The notes: generated from the letters alone by a model not told the origin. 64,000 nucleotides of DNA from Anaerolineaceae bacterium (GCA_002699585.1 PABP01000038.1:868001-932000); one strand, 5' to 3'; shown: positions 17,295 through 26,739, counted from the stretch's first letter. Translations and numbers: made by a program.

Positions 17295-18152
17295 ATGCAG
17301 GGGAGCGACAGCTATCGGCTGATCGTCCGCAGAGGGCCGCAGCCCAACCAGGTTTATGAACTGGATAAAGAAGTTATCAACCTGGGGCGTGATATCACCA
17401 ATGACATTGTGATTAATGACCGTGAAGTCAGCCGTCATCATCTACGCCTGACGCACGGCGCCAGCGGCTACACGATTGAAGACTCCGGCAGTACCAACGG
17501 CACGTTCGTTAATGGCAAGCGCATTACAGGCGCAACGCCTCTCAAAAATGGCGATATGGTCGGCCTGGGTGAAACGGTCACGTTGGGTTATGAACTGGTG
17601 CGTCCAGAAGGCCAGTCCCCCAGTTCGTCAGCGGCCAGTGGCGCGACGATGCCCAGCCCTGGCGGCCCATCTTATGAGCAGCCATCGCAGCCTGAGCCAA
17701 AACAACCTGAGCCGCACCAGCCGCCACAACAGGCGAATCCGTATCAGCAACCAAAGCAGCCGCAGCAATCTTATCAGCAGCCGCAGCCGTACCAGCCACC
17801 GCAGGAGTCTTATCAGGCGGAGCCATACGGCCAGCAGGATGCGTACCCACAGGATGCTTACCAGCAACCCGCCTATGGCGATCAACAAGCCTATGGCGAC
17901 CAGGGTTACTATCAGGCGCAGGGCAATTATGGCCCGCCACCGTCCGGCTATGATTATGATCCCTATGCGATCCGCGATGAAGAAGGCGGCGGCGCTGCCC
18001 GTTGGGTTTTATACGGGTGCATCGGCTTGATGGTTTTCTGCTGCTGTGTGACGATACTGGCAGCGGTCGCCGTCGATACACTGTGCCTGTACGACAGCAT
18101 TCCCTTCCTGGGCGACATTCTGCGTGCGATTGGCCTGCCGCCGACCTGCTAG
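17295..18152 (+). CDS. FHA-domain protein with Pro/Gln/Tyr-rich linker and C-terminal membrane segment
   Basis: The N-terminal FHA domain (about 8-98) has the phosphothreonine-binding core: LGRDITNDIVINDREVSRHH, then DSGSTNGTFVNG. Residues 105-225 form a low-complexity linker of Gln, Pro and Tyr repeats such as PQQSYQQPQPYQ. A hydrophobic, Cys-rich segment near residue 238-262 (CIGLMVFCCCVTILAAVAV) is the membrane anchor. The protein should sit in the membrane with its FHA domain in the cytosol, reading phosphothreonine marks set by a Ser/Thr kinase. None is visible nearby. GAGGGAGG precedes the ATG. The partner is unknown. Confidence 0.92.
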   Translation: MQGSDSYRLIVRRGPQPNQVYELDKEVINLGRDITNDIVINDREVSRHHLRLTHGASGYTIEDSGSTNGTFVNGKRITGATPLKNGDMVGLGETVTLGYELVRPEGQSPSSSAASGATMPSPGGPSYEQPSQPEPKQPEPHQPPQQANPYQQPKQPQQSYQQPQPYQPPQESYQAEPYGQQDAYPQDAYQQPAYGDQQAYGDQGYYQAQGNYGPPPSGYDYDPYAIRDEEGGGAARWVLYGCIGLMVFCCCVTILAAVAVDTLCLYDSIPFLGDILRAIGLPPTC

Positions 18153-18178
18153 CAATAGCAACCTGATTTGACTGATGA

Positions 18179-18204
18179 AGGGCACGTCTCAACGTGTCCT
18201 TTTT
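18179..18204 (+). terminator. Terminator of the FHA protein gene
   Basis: AGGGCACGT pairs with ACGTGTCCT (one G-U) around a 4-base loop, followed by TTTTT. Confidence 0.85.
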
Positions 18205-18398
18205 GCATTTATAGACCCGATCTTAATCCGGTATCGTCGGCGTGGGTGTGTACAATAGTTGGGTCTACGCGAAACAGACCCAAGGCAAGATGATCTACGC
18301 GATAGGCGTCTGCAAGCCGCTGACCCTATGCTTGGGACGCTTACGCAATGTAGAACACATGCTAGAAAACGAAACTCATAAGAAAGGTAGTCCACCGT

Positions 18399-19385
18399 AT
18401 GAAAGTACTTGTTACAGGCGGTGCAGGTTATATCGGCAGCCATGTCGTGGAAATGCTGGTCGAAAAGGGGTACGAGGTTATCGTCTTCGATAATCTTTCA
18501 GCGGGGCATCGCAGCGCTGTTCATAAGGATGCCAAGCTCATCGTCGGCGATTTGATGAAAAAAGACGACCTGGAAGCGCTCTTCAACGAACATCAATTTG
18601 AGGGCATCTTGCACTTTGCCTCGCGCATTCTGGTCGGCGAGAGCATGGCCAAACCCTTCAAATATTTTAATGACAATATGGTCGCATTCTGGAATTTGCT
18701 GGAATACGCGACAGCCAACGATGTCAAACGCTTCATTCTGTCCTCGACAGCAGCCCTATTCGATGACCCAGAACGCATCCCCATCAGCGAGGATGAGCCA
18801 CTGAAACCGGGCAGCGTCTACGGCGAAACCAAGTATATGGCCGAGCGTACCTTGATGTGGATGGACCGCATCTATGGGCTGCGTTACTGCGCCCTGCGTT
18901 ACTTTAACGCTTGCGGCGCGCATCCCAACGGCCATATCGGCGAGGACCACAGCCCGGAATCGCACCTGATCCCGATCACGTTGCAAGTGGCGCTGGGCCA
19001 ACGCGACAAGCTGGCGATCTACGGCACGGATTACGATACACCGGACGGTACCTGCATCCGCGATTATGTGCATGTACTGGACCTGGCAGAAGCCCATATC
19101 CTGGCGTTGGAAGCACTCGGTGACGGCCCCAGCCGCGTCTATAACCTGGGAAGTGGCACGGGCTACAGCGTCAAGGAAGTGGTCGAAGTGGCGCGTAAAG
19201 TCACCGGAAAGGCCATCCCTGCCGAAGAAACCGAACGTCGCCCTGGCGATCTGCCGCGCCTGATCGCGGATAGCAGCCGCATCAAACGCGAATTAGGCTG
19301 GTCACCGGAGTTCGATAATCTGCATACGATCATCGAAACGGCCTGGAACTGGCACCAGTCGCACCCAAATGGGTTTGAAGAATAA
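18399..19385 (+). CDS. galE: UDP-glucose 4-epimerase
   Basis: An extended short-chain dehydrogenase of 328 residues. The NAD-binding motif is [14 protein letters not shown] at residues 5-18, and FDNLSAGHR is the typical GalE loop. The catalytic set is SSTAALF (Ser) and YGETKYMAE (Tyr-x-x-x-Lys). [17 protein letters not shown] and [13 protein letters not shown] complete the GalE pattern. It interconverts UDP-glucose and UDP-galactose in the cytosol and would feed galactose into the envelope glycans made by genes in this window. AGAAAGG is upstream at 11 bases and a terminator follows. Confidence 0.95.
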   Translation: MKVLVTGGAGYIGSHVVEMLVEKGYEVIVFDNLSAGHRSAVHKDAKLIVGDLMKKDDLEALFNEHQFEGILHFASRILVGESMAKPFKYFNDNMVAFWNLLEYATANDVKRFILSSTAALFDDPERIPISEDEPLKPGSVYGETKYMAERTLMWMDRIYGLRYCALRYFNACGAHPNGHIGEDHSPESHLIPITLQVALGQRDKLAIYGTDYDTPDGTCIRDYVHVLDLAEAHILALEALGDGPSRVYNLGSGTGYSVKEVVEVARKVTGKAIPAEETERRPGDLPRLIADSSRIKRELGWSPEFDNLHTIIETAWNWHQSHPNGFEE

Positions 19386-19407
19386 GCTTGTTAGCCTATT
19401 TTCAGAG

Positions 19408-19434
19408 AAGGCGATCCGGTTGGGTCGCCTTTTT
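19408..19434 (+). terminator. Terminator of galE
   Basis: AAGGCGATCC pairs with GGGTCGCCTT (one T-G) around GGTT, ending in TTTTT. Confidence 0.88.
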
Positions 19435-19519
19435 GATTGCAGGCCAATCGGTTACGCGCTGCCGTGGATACACGCTATAATGGCGCGCACAGTTGATGGC
19501 AAGCAAAGGAGCGGCGACA

Positions 19520-19990
19520 ATGCGACTTTATCTGATGCGGCATGGACAAGCGAGCAACATGGCAGATACCGATCATGAGCGTCCACTCACCCAAAAAGGC
19601 CGAAGCCGTTCCGAGAGCACAGCGCGCATCCTGGCTAACCTGGAGATCACCCCGGATGTCATTTTCGCCAGTCCGCGTGTACGCGCCCAGGAAACCGCCC
19701 AGATCATTTCGGAAGCCATCAACGTACCTGTGACGACATCAGACCTGGTCAATTTCAGCTTCGACATAGACTCGCTGGAAGTGCTCATTGGTGGCATGGA
19801 ATATGATGCCGAGGTCCTATTCGTCGGACACAATCCAAGTATGAGCGAAGTTGCAGAAGAACTTACCGGTACCAGCATCAGCCTGAAAACAGGTGCCATC
19901 GCCTGTGTGGATGTCGATCCTGATGATTTGGAAGCAGGCCAGTTGCAATGGCTGGTGACGTCAAAGATTTTCGCTGCCATTGACGACTAA
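19520..19990 (+). CDS. sixA: Phosphohistidine phosphatase SixA-like
   Basis: A 156-residue histidine phosphatase. The catalytic motif LMRHGQAS stands at residues 5-12, with the nucleophilic His. The second Arg and acid come in SPRVRAQETA, and the distal VGHNPSMSEV supplies the other catalytic His. SixA removes phosphate from histidine of phosphorelay or phosphotransferase proteins. Phosphohistidine specificity is inferred from size and motif spacing. The ATG at 19520 has AGGAG 8 bases upstream, so the ATG at 19493 is not favoured. It lies downstream of galE behind a terminator. Confidence 0.9.
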   Translation: MRLYLMRHGQASNMADTDHERPLTQKGRSRSESTARILANLEITPDVIFASPRVRAQETAQIISEAINVPVTTSDLVNFSFDIDSLEVLIGGMEYDAEVLFVGHNPSMSEVAEELTGTSISLKTGAIACVDVDPDDLEAGQLQWLVTSKIFAAIDD

Positions 19991-20011
19991 GCAGCACGTC
20001 ATCAAGAACGC

Positions 20012-20042
20012 AAAACGGACGCCTTGCCAGGACGTCCGTTTT
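20012..20042. terminator. Terminator between convergent sixA and GT2 genes
   Basis: AAAACGGACG (20012-20021) pairs with CGTCCGTTTT (20033-20042). The outer A/T pairs suit both directions. Confidence 0.8.
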
Positions 20043-20064
20043 TGATTTGCTTGTTCGTTAACTG

Positions 20065-20811
20065 CTAGATAGGTTTGATGCCCCAGGACTTGCGCCGTGA
20101 AGGCGTCAGGCCCCGGTAGCGCAGGCGCATCCAGAGATGCGATGCGGCTTCCTGGGCCAGGGCATTATTCGTCTGATTATCATGATGGTGCGTCACGTAG
20201 ACGGGCACTTCGCCAATACGATATCCCAGTCGATGCGCGCGATAGGCCAACTCGACCATAAAGGCCTCACCTTTGGTCTGTACGCGGTTGAAATCGACGT
20301 CCTGCAAAGCGGTGACGCGCCAAACACGGAAGCTACTCGCAGGGTCATTGATGGGCATGTTGAGTATCACGGGTGCCGAGGCACGAACCAGACTGGATAG
20401 GGCTTTACGCGGCCAGGGTTGCCCCTTAGCCGTACTATCCGCATAACGTGCCCCAATGACCATATCAAAGTGACCCCGATTGAGTAGGTCCAGCATCTGG
20501 GCCAGATACTGCGGCTGATGCGCTCCCACATTCATCTGCACGATGATGTCAGCGCCCCGGTCGATGGCCTGCTGAAAACCCACACAAAAGGCGGCTGCCT
20601 GCCCCCGCGGCCCTGTATGACGCACCAAGTGGATTTTATGATCATATTGGCCGCTAAGTGATTCGATATAGTCTGCTGTGCCATCCGTCGAATGGTCATC
20701 GACGATCAGCCATTCCAGGCCAGGGATGTCCTGCGACGCTAACTGTACTGCCAGATGGGACAAGGCATTTTGTGCGTTGTGGGTCGGCGTAATTACGACG
20801 ATTTTCTGCAT
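20065..20811 (-). CDS. Glycosyltransferase family 2 (dolichyl-phosphate mannosyltransferase-like)
   Basis: A 248-residue GT-A enzyme. The N-terminus has VVITPTHNAQNAL and EWLIVDDHSTDGTADYIE, the nucleotide-sugar site. The D-x-D-like place is held by IIVQMNVGAHQ, so the usual acidic pair is changed to M-N-V-G. SSFRVWRVTAL corresponds to the acceptor side. There is no C-terminal membrane segment. AGGGG stands 9 bases before the ATG at 20811. The longer ATG at 20835 is not needed. It probably transfers a sugar to a lipid carrier on the cytosolic face. The altered metal motif leaves activity open. Confidence 0.88.
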   Translation of the reverse strand: MQKIVVITPTHNAQNALSHLAVQLASQDIPGLEWLIVDDHSTDGTADYIESLSGQYDHKIHLVRHTGPRGQAAAFCVGFQQAIDRGADIIVQMNVGAHQPQYLAQMLDLLNRGHFDMVIGARYADSTAKGQPWPRKALSSLVRASAPVILNMPINDPASSFRVWRVTALQDVDFNRVQTKGEAFMVELAYRAHRLGYRIGEVPVYVTHHHDNQTNNALAQEAASHLWMRLRYRGLTPSRRKSWGIKPI

Positions 20812-20967
20812 TAGGACATGCCCCTGAAGAATCACTACATTCCAGTTACATAACGTATTATTGCCAGTGTACAGCGCGAAGGGGCTATTGAAACTTAAGA
20901 TTGATTATTTGCGCATAATTTCGTCATTTTTAATACATTGGCAATTGTTCAAGGGGTATGGGACCAT

Positions 20968-20999
20968 AAAAAAGACCGCTACCTATTGGCAGCGGCCTT
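20968..20999 (-). terminator. Terminator of the SdrD-B repeat surface protein gene
   Basis: On the minus strand AAGGCCGCT pairs with AGCGGTCTT (one G-U), followed by TTTTATGG. Confidence 0.8.
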
Positions 21000-21022
21000 T
21001 TCTGATGCGTTTGTGCAGGCAT

Positions 21023-24016
21023 CTAACGATGCAAGAGAATCGTAACGCCCGCCCCCATGCTAATGACCAGGATCATCATCAACGGGGCACGCCAAGCAGG
21101 CGTCTCCCCGGTTGAAGGCAATGATTGCACACTCGTAATACGCGCGCTGCTGCTACCCGTATACGGGTTGCTGAGGATGGCTGTGTTATCGATGATGAAG
21201 GGCACATCGGCTGTGCTGCGGACACGGGTCGTCACGGTGATGGTCACGACCTCATTGGGCGCAAGGCTGGCAATCGAGAAGGTCACCGTCTGACCGCTGG
21301 CGGATACTGTGCCATCGGTAGCGGCTGTTCCCAGGATTTCCAGACGGGCATCGACCTGATCGGTGAAGCTGACATTGGCCAGAGTGCTATCAGTCGGGTT
21401 GGTGACGGTAATCGTCCAGACAACTGTTTCGTTGGGCTGGGCAAAGGCCGGATCAACCAGCTTGACAATAGCCGGGTCAGCAATGGATGGCTCACCAGCT
21501 ACTGGCGGTGTGGGTGTGATCGGCACGCCAACCATCACGCAGAAGTCGATGGTCATGTTGACGTTGTCGTCATCGAGCGAGCCTGTGTAACTGCCCTGTC
21601 CGGCTTCACCCGTCGGTTCGGTATCCGGCAGCACGTCGACAACGCCGCTACTGATGCCGCCGTTGTCGAGCACATCCTGACCGTTTTCGTCGGCATTGTC
21701 ATCGTTGGCGTTGTCGCCACCCGCACCTGTACAACTGGCATAACCGGAAAGCACACCGCTCAGGTTGGATGCAGGCAGATGTACAACGTAGCTACCGGGT
21801 GCAATGTTATCGAACAGATAGAAACCGCCGCCTGCGGTTGTGGTCGAGGCCACCGGGGTATCGACACCGGGGGTCTGTGTGCTGGTATAAAGCTGAACGG
21901 CCACGCCATCGAGCGGGGTTTCGCCTGCATCGAATGCGCCGTTGGAAGTCACATTGTCGGCCCAGATGAAGTTACCAATGGCGACTTGTTCCGTTGGGGT
22001 CTGCGTGAAGCAGAAATCGACCGTCATGTTGACGTTGTTATCATCCAGCGAGCCTGTGTAGCTACCCTGACCCGCTTCACCAGTCGGTTCACCGTTGGCA
22101 GCAAGGCCGATGGTCGTGCTGCTGATACCGCCATTTACCGGAATATCCTGGCCGTTTTCATCGACGTTGTCATCGCTGGCAATGTCGCCACCACCACCTG
22201 TACAGGTCGAGTAGCCGGATAAAGCGCCGCTGAAGTTCGACGCGGGAACATGGACCACGTAATTACCGGGTGTCAGGTTATCGAACAGGTAGAAGCCGCC
22301 GCCTGCGGTTGTGGTTGAAGCAACCGGGGTATCAACGCCGGGGGTCTGGGTGCTGGTGTAAAGCTGGACCGCCACGCCATCCAGCGGCGTTTCACCCGTA
22401 TCGAATGCGCCGTTGGCTGTGACATCATCTTCCCAGATGAAGTTACCAATGGCGACTTGTTCCGTTGGGGTCTGCGTGAAGCAGAAATCGACCGTCATGT
22501 TGACATTGTTGTCATCCAGTGAGCCGCCGTAGCTACCCTGTCCCGCTTCGCCAGTCGGTTCACTGTCGGCAGCAAGGCCGATGGTCGCGCTGCTAATGCC
22601 ACCGTTAACAGGCGTATCCAGGCCATTTTCATCGACGTTGTCGTCGCTGGCAATGTCACCACCGCCGCCCGTACAAGTCGAATAACCAGACAGTACACCA
22701 CTGAAGTTGCTAGATGGGACATGCACGACATAGCTATCGGGCGTCAGATTATCGAACAGGTAGAAGCCGCCGCCTGTGGTTGTGGTTGAAGCTGTGGGGG
22801 CATCCACACCTGGGGTCTGGGTGCTGGTATAGAGCTGGACCGTCACGCCATCCAGCGGCGTTTCGCCCGTGTCGAAAGCACCATTGGCCGTGACATCATC
22901 TTCCCAGATGAAGTTACCGATGGCGACTTGCTCTGTTGTCGCGGTAGGAATGGTGATGATCGGTGCCAGCAAATCACCACTGATACCTGTATCCGAGCCA
23001 CCCGAAACAACGGATTCTGATTGCAAGCAAACCCATGTCGAGTTAGCCGGGATGTTGATGGTTTCATCGACACGGTCCCATTCCTGGCCCAGGTTAGAGG
23101 TCCAGATCGAATTGGCTGTTCCGACTTCAATTGCGGATCCATCGGTGGCTACGATGCCAGCCGGCGGTGTGGCTGTTTCATCGGGTATGGGATCAGACGC
23201 TGTCCCGGTGAGGTACCAGAGCCGATTGCCGCGGAATGGGGATGAGGCGTTGGCTTGACCACCCACAATACCATCGATAGTGGCTGTGCGGTCGGTAGCG
23301 GCGGCGGCATAGGACACACAGAACAAATCAGAATAGTCACCAATGGGGTCATCAGGCTGTTCTGAATAGAAGAAATCCAGGCCGCCAAAGATGTTCGCCG
23401 TCGCAGGCGCATAGTCGGCACAGCTATAAACCACACTCAGGCCAACGCCATAGCTGGCCTGATCATTACCAGCGGGTGTCGGCAAATCAAAATTCTGGAT
23501 GTCGATGGTCGTGGGCGCGCCCGCAGTGAAGTCGTTGGCGAACTGCGCAGTAATATCAACGATACCGTGGTTACGCCAGTAATTCTGGCTGGGGCCGCCA
23601 TCAACCTTGGCCACGTAAGGTGTCGCATCCGTGACAGCAGTCTGGCTCCCGGTGCCAATAGTAACATCCAGCGTGTTGTCAAAAGTCGGTGCGGGCTCCG
23701 TGGTGAAATCACGCCAGCGGGTGTAGTAGTTCATGAATGCGCCGTTGATGGTCGGCGTTGACGTATCCGGGCACACCGGAATCGTAATCGCAAAGTTGCC
23801 ACTAGTATCACTTGGGAAAAAAGAAACGCCGGATGTCTCCACAGCGACGTTGCCGGTATAGGTATCAATGATCTGTAGTGGGAAGTCATTATAAGGCGGC
23901 TGCGCTTGCGACAGCCCAGGCATGACGAACATGAGCGCCATGAAAAGCAGGCCGGGAACTAAAGCCCGCCATGATTTAGACCGAACCATCCACCCCATAA
24001 TCGGTAGATTCGACAT
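21023..24016 (-). CDS. Surface protein with three SdrD-B repeats, a DUF11-like domain and LPSTG sorting signal
   Basis: A 997-residue exported protein. A signal peptide (residues about 12-38, ending AQA-like) is followed by a beta-rich ligand or adhesin part of about 320 residues. Three Ca-type SdrD-B modules begin near 360, 517 and 674. The repeat period is exactly 471 bases (157 residues), with nearly identical units. A DUF11-like segment follows at about 870-960, with PAFAQPNETVVWTITVTNP. The end is LPSTGETPAWR, then a hydrophobic stretch and HR, i.e. a sortase signal at residues 966-970. GAGGG is 5 bases before the ATG. Adhesion or sheath function is inferred. The sortase is not in this window. 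Confidence 0.9.
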   Translation of the reverse strand: MSNLPIMGWMVRSKSWRALVPGLLFMALMFVMPGLSQAQPPYNDFPLQIIDTYTGNVAVETSGVSFFPSDTSGNFAITIPVCPDTSTPTINGAFMNYYTRWRDFTTEPAPTFDNTLDVTIGTGSQTAVTDATPYVAKVDGGPSQNYWRNHGIVDITAQFANDFTAGAPTTIDIQNFDLPTPAGNDQASYGVGLSVVYSCADYAPATANIFGGLDFFYSEQPDDPIGDYSDLFCVSYAAAATDRTATIDGIVGGQANASSPFRGNRLWYLTGTASDPIPDETATPPAGIVATDGSAIEVGTANSIWTSNLGQEWDRVDETINIPANSTWVCLQSESVVSGGSDTGISGDLLAPIITIPTATTEQVAIGNFIWEDDVTANGAFDTGETPLDGVTVQLYTSTQTPGVDAPTASTTTTGGGFYLFDNLTPDSYVVHVPSSNFSGVLSGYSTCTGGGGDIASDDNVDENGLDTPVNGGISSATIGLAADSEPTGEAGQGSYGGSLDDNNVNMTVDFCFTQTPTEQVAIGNFIWEDDVTANGAFDTGETPLDGVAVQLYTSTQTPGVDTPVASTTTAGGGFYLFDNLTPGNYVVHVPASNFSGALSGYSTCTGGGGDIASDDNVDENGQDIPVNGGISSTTIGLAANGEPTGEAGQGSYTGSLDDNNVNMTVDFCFTQTPTEQVAIGNFIWADNVTSNGAFDAGETPLDGVAVQLYTSTQTPGVDTPVASTTTAGGGFYLFDNIAPGSYVVHLPASNLSGVLSGYASCTGAGGDNANDDNADENGQDVLDNGGISSGVVDVLPDTEPTGEAGQGSYTGSLDDDNVNMTIDFCVMVGVPITPTPPVAGEPSIADPAIVKLVDPAFAQPNETVVWTITVTNPTDSTLANVSFTDQVDARLEILGTAATDGTVSASGQTVTFSIASLAPNEVVTITVTTRVRSTADVPFIIDNTAILSNPYTGSSSARITSVQSLPSTGETPAWRAPLMMILVISMGAGVTILLHR
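21500..22940 (-). repeat. Three 471-bp direct repeats encoding SdrD-B modules
   Basis: The string GTTACC[AG]ATGGCGACTTG recurs at 21971, 22442 and 22913, exactly 471 bases apart. Long identical runs lie between, and the third unit differs most. Confidence 0.9.
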
Positions 24017-24283
24017 AGTGTCCCTCTTTGTAATTGAATTAACTTAGCACAGATTGGCGCAAAAACATGCCATATGGCGGTGTTTAGAACGCAAACAAAA
24101 CCTGCCAGTCAGCCAGGATCATTAAAACCAACTACGTGCTAACCACTGGAAATGTACCATCACTCTGACAGCGAGGCAAAAAGGTTTTGTTTTGTTTACA
24201 ATTCTTAACCCTATCGTTGCCCAGCTTCATGCGCCACCAACATGACGTTATGACTTAAGTCACGACGCCTCAGCCCCCGGTAA

Positions 24284-25078
24284 CTAAGCGGCCAGTAGGA
24301 AGCGCAAACCTACGAAGAGCAAGAAGAAGCCATAGAGGCGACGAACGGTCTTGGTTGGCAGGCTGAGGGTGACGCGCGCACCGATAATCGCGCCCAGCAT
24401 GAGCATCACAGCCAGAGGTGCCGCCACTCCGAGATCGACCATGCCGTCCTGCGAATAGCGCAAGACACCGGGCAAGCCCACCGGGAGCAGCAAGGCACCC
24501 AACGACGTCCCCGTCGCCAGCTTCTGGTCGAAAGCAGCGAAAGCCATCAGCGCCGGGACGATCACAACGCCACCGCCGATGCCAAACAAGCCGGACATAA
24601 TACCGGCCACCAGGCCAATCGCCAAGCTGATGAGCAAGACGCGCGGGCTAGTGCTGTCGACGTTGGCATCTTCGACGACTTTTACTTCTTCCTTGCCCCG
24701 GAATTCGGCAAACCATTTACGAGGAGAGACATAACGCCACGCCATATAAACCAGCAGCACACCATAGGCTTGCTGCAACGTGACCGGGTCCATGCCGATG
24801 GCAAAGGAGGCGCCAAACCAGGTGGCCGCCGTCAGGCCGATGGCGACCGCCCCCGCCGGGCCGAGGTGCAGTTTTCGATTGCGGTAGTAGTCAATGCAGG
24901 CGAAGATACCCACAGGCAATAACAGCGCCGCCAGGGAAGTCCCATTTGCGAATTTTTGCGAGAAGCCCAGGAACAGCATCAGCGAGGGGACAATAATGGC
25001 CCCGCCGCCAATCCCGAACATACCGGACATAATACCCGCAATCGTGCCAATAATGATTAGAAGCGGCAGATTTTCCAT
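24284..25078 (-). CDS. Sulfite exporter TauE/SafE family membrane protein
   Basis: A 264-residue integral membrane protein with about eight hydrophobic segments, built as two inverted halves. Each half has the signature G-x-x-x-G-x-F-G-I-G-G-G: GIMSGMFGIGGGAIIVPSL near residue 14 and GIMSGLFGIGGGVVIVPALMAF near 158. Each is followed by a LATGTSLGALLLPVG-like segment. The family moves sulfite, sulfoacetate or related organosulfur anions across the inner membrane. AAGG is 9 bases before the ATG. It could deal with sulfite made by persulfide oxidation, but no neighbour supports a substrate. Confidence 0.93.
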   Translation of the reverse strand: MENLPLLIIIGTIAGIMSGMFGIGGGAIIVPSLMLFLGFSQKFANGTSLAALLLPVGIFACIDYYRNRKLHLGPAGAVAIGLTAATWFGASFAIGMDPVTLQQAYGVLLVYMAWRYVSPRKWFAEFRGKEEVKVVEDANVDSTSPRVLLISLAIGLVAGIMSGLFGIGGGVVIVPALMAFAAFDQKLATGTSLGALLLPVGLPGVLRYSQDGMVDLGVAAPLAVMLMLGAIIGARVTLSLPTKTVRRLYGFFLLFVGLRFLLAA

Positions 25079-25205
25079 GATTAAAGACCTTATTCAACAC
25101 ATTTTGAAAACATTGAGCAGAGCAACTCATTGTGACGCACATCGCCGCATCGCGCACCTGCCATATAGCAGACCAATCGGTGTTATTGTGCATGGATAGG
25201 GCAAG

Positions 25206-25232
25206 AAAAAGGGCCAACCGGCTGGTCGACCC
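25206..25232 (-). terminator. Terminator of the secreted metallopeptidase gene
   Basis: GGGTCGACC pairs with GGTTGGCCC through two G-U pairs, ending in TTTTTCTT on the minus strand. Confidence 0.78.
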
Positions 25233-25258
25233 CTGGATGTGCAATCACATATCGTGTT

Positions 25259-26527
25259 TTAGGCATCGCCCTCGCTTAGGAGCATGAGGGCCATTTCCTG
25301 GGTAGGCGCGGTCGCCAGCGTGGTACCCGCTTCGGAAAGGCATGTCACCTGGACCTCATCGGACCAGCAGCCGACCTCGGACAGAACTTCCGTGAATCGC
25401 TCAGCAGCAAATTCGTCATAAGCGGCCAGGAACTCGGCTTCATCTTCAGGTGTGTCCCATTCCAGTTGCAGGAGCCATGCTTGTTGGTTGGCCTCGTTTT
25501 CGTAGATAGTGAAGGCATCCATGCCCCAGCCAGCGGCAGCCGTGCGCGCGACCGAATTGCGCAGGATGGTTGCCAGATAGCGCTGCAAGTAGAACTCGCC
25601 CATACGGCCTTCATTGACAAGCTGCCAGCCCGCGCCCAACGAGCCGCTGACATCTGGCAGGTCAATAGGCGGCATGTATTCATTGGTCAAGTATTTTTCA
25701 GGGTGGAGGACCTGCTCTGTCGAGGTAGGTGGTTCCTCGAAGACACGGTTGACGCCATCCCAACCGCGTGCATCAAAAATGTCGCTGACGAAGCGCTGGC
25801 CTGCGTCATAAGGGAAGAGCAATTCGTCACCGAGGATGTCGGGCGTGTCGCTGGGCAGAGTGAGCGTGCCAGTCCGGGCACCACCAAGCAGCAATTGCAA
25901 GGACGCGCCCAACGGGTTAGCCTGGGCAACAAAGGCAGTGTAGACACTCATGACAAAAGTGGCATCGCCTTCAACCAGGGCCTGACGAGCGAGACCTTCG
26001 TCATAGCTCACATTTTCAATTTCACCCATGTAGGCGTTCAGGTCGAAGTTCATATCCTGCAAGGTATGCACGTATTCATGCACGTAGATGATCTGCTCCA
26101 ACAGCGGCAGCTTGTCACCCAGTTCGTCACTGGTGAGTAGCAGGACGTTCATGTTTTTGGTTTCAGGGTCATAGAAGCCCGCGACCTGGGCCATGTACAG
26201 CGATTCATAAGCGCCCACGATGTCATAGTCACGGGGGAGAAAATCAAAGGCCGCGTAAAAGGCCATCGCTTCTGCGACGTATTCCGGGGCCAATTCTTCG
26301 CGCAGGGCCGTTTCCAGGTAGGCAGCCAGGTCATCACGCGAGGGGAAGACAATGTTAAACGTCCCGACTTCATCCAGTCCGCGTGTCTCACGGGTGAAGG
26401 TTTCCAATGTTTCAAACTGCTCTAGCAATTCTGCGCTTGGCTCCGTATCCTGGGCACTGATGCTGCCGACCATCACCCATACGATTGTCAAGATAAGTGC
26501 CAACAGTCTATTGTGCATCTTTACCAT
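25259..26527 (-). CDS. Secreted HExxH metallopeptidase-like protein
   Basis: A 422-residue exported protein. The signal peptide is MHNRLLALILTIVWVMVGSISAQ. A zinc motif VHEYVHTLQD lies near residue 152, and the downstream EGDATFVMSVY supplies the third ligand Glu, as in gluzincins. PETKNMNVLLLTSDEL precedes the site. The longer frame to 26746 has no export signal at its start. AGAAAGG is 6 bases before the ATG at 26527, and the ATG at 26518 is an alternative. The promoter lies in the spacer shared with the divergent VWA gene. I know no named peptidase family with all these features, so substrate is open. Confidence 0.82.
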   Translation of the reverse strand: MVKMHNRLLALILTIVWVMVGSISAQDTEPSAELLEQFETLETFTRETRGLDEVGTFNIVFPSRDDLAAYLETALREELAPEYVAEAMAFYAAFDFLPRDYDIVGAYESLYMAQVAGFYDPETKNMNVLLLTSDELGDKLPLLEQIIYVHEYVHTLQDMNFDLNAYMGEIENVSYDEGLARQALVEGDATFVMSVYTAFVAQANPLGASLQLLLGGARTGTLTLPSDTPDILGDELLFPYDAGQRFVSDIFDARGWDGVNRVFEEPPTSTEQVLHPEKYLTNEYMPPIDLPDVSGSLGAGWQLVNEGRMGEFYLQRYLATILRNSVARTAAAGWGMDAFTIYENEANQQAWLLQLEWDTPEDEAEFLAAYDEFAAERFTEVLSEVGCWSDEVQVTCLSEAGTTLATAPTQEMALMLLSEGDA

Positions 26528-26641
26528 GAGTGGCCTTTCTATCATTCCATCCAGTTGTATGCCTGTACAGCATAGCAGATATTTAGACCGCCAGACCTTA
26601 AAAGCCGTCGAATATGCACAGTATTCGATTGTAAGATTTGT

Positions 26642-26647
26642 TATAAT
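26642..26647 (+). promoter_or_regulatory. Consensus -10 box before the VWA/SH3 gene
   Basis: TATAAT at 26642-26647. No good -35 stands at 16-18 bases upstream, so this is only a candidate. Confidence 0.4.
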
Positions 26648-26739
26648 GTTAGGCGAATTTAAGCTGATAGCTGGATAATATACAGGGTGAGACCCCCTGT
26701 TTGACTTTGCCAGTATGACCTTCCACGAGAAAGGCTCAC

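Noticed and set aside
21125-22222. 365-residue ORF antisense to the SdrD-B repeats
   Set aside because: It is a shadow of the repeated minus-strand gene. Its length follows from codon bias, and it has no start signal.
21500-22940. CRISPR-like regular repeats
   Set aside because: The period is 471 bases and falls within one reading frame that codes for protein modules.
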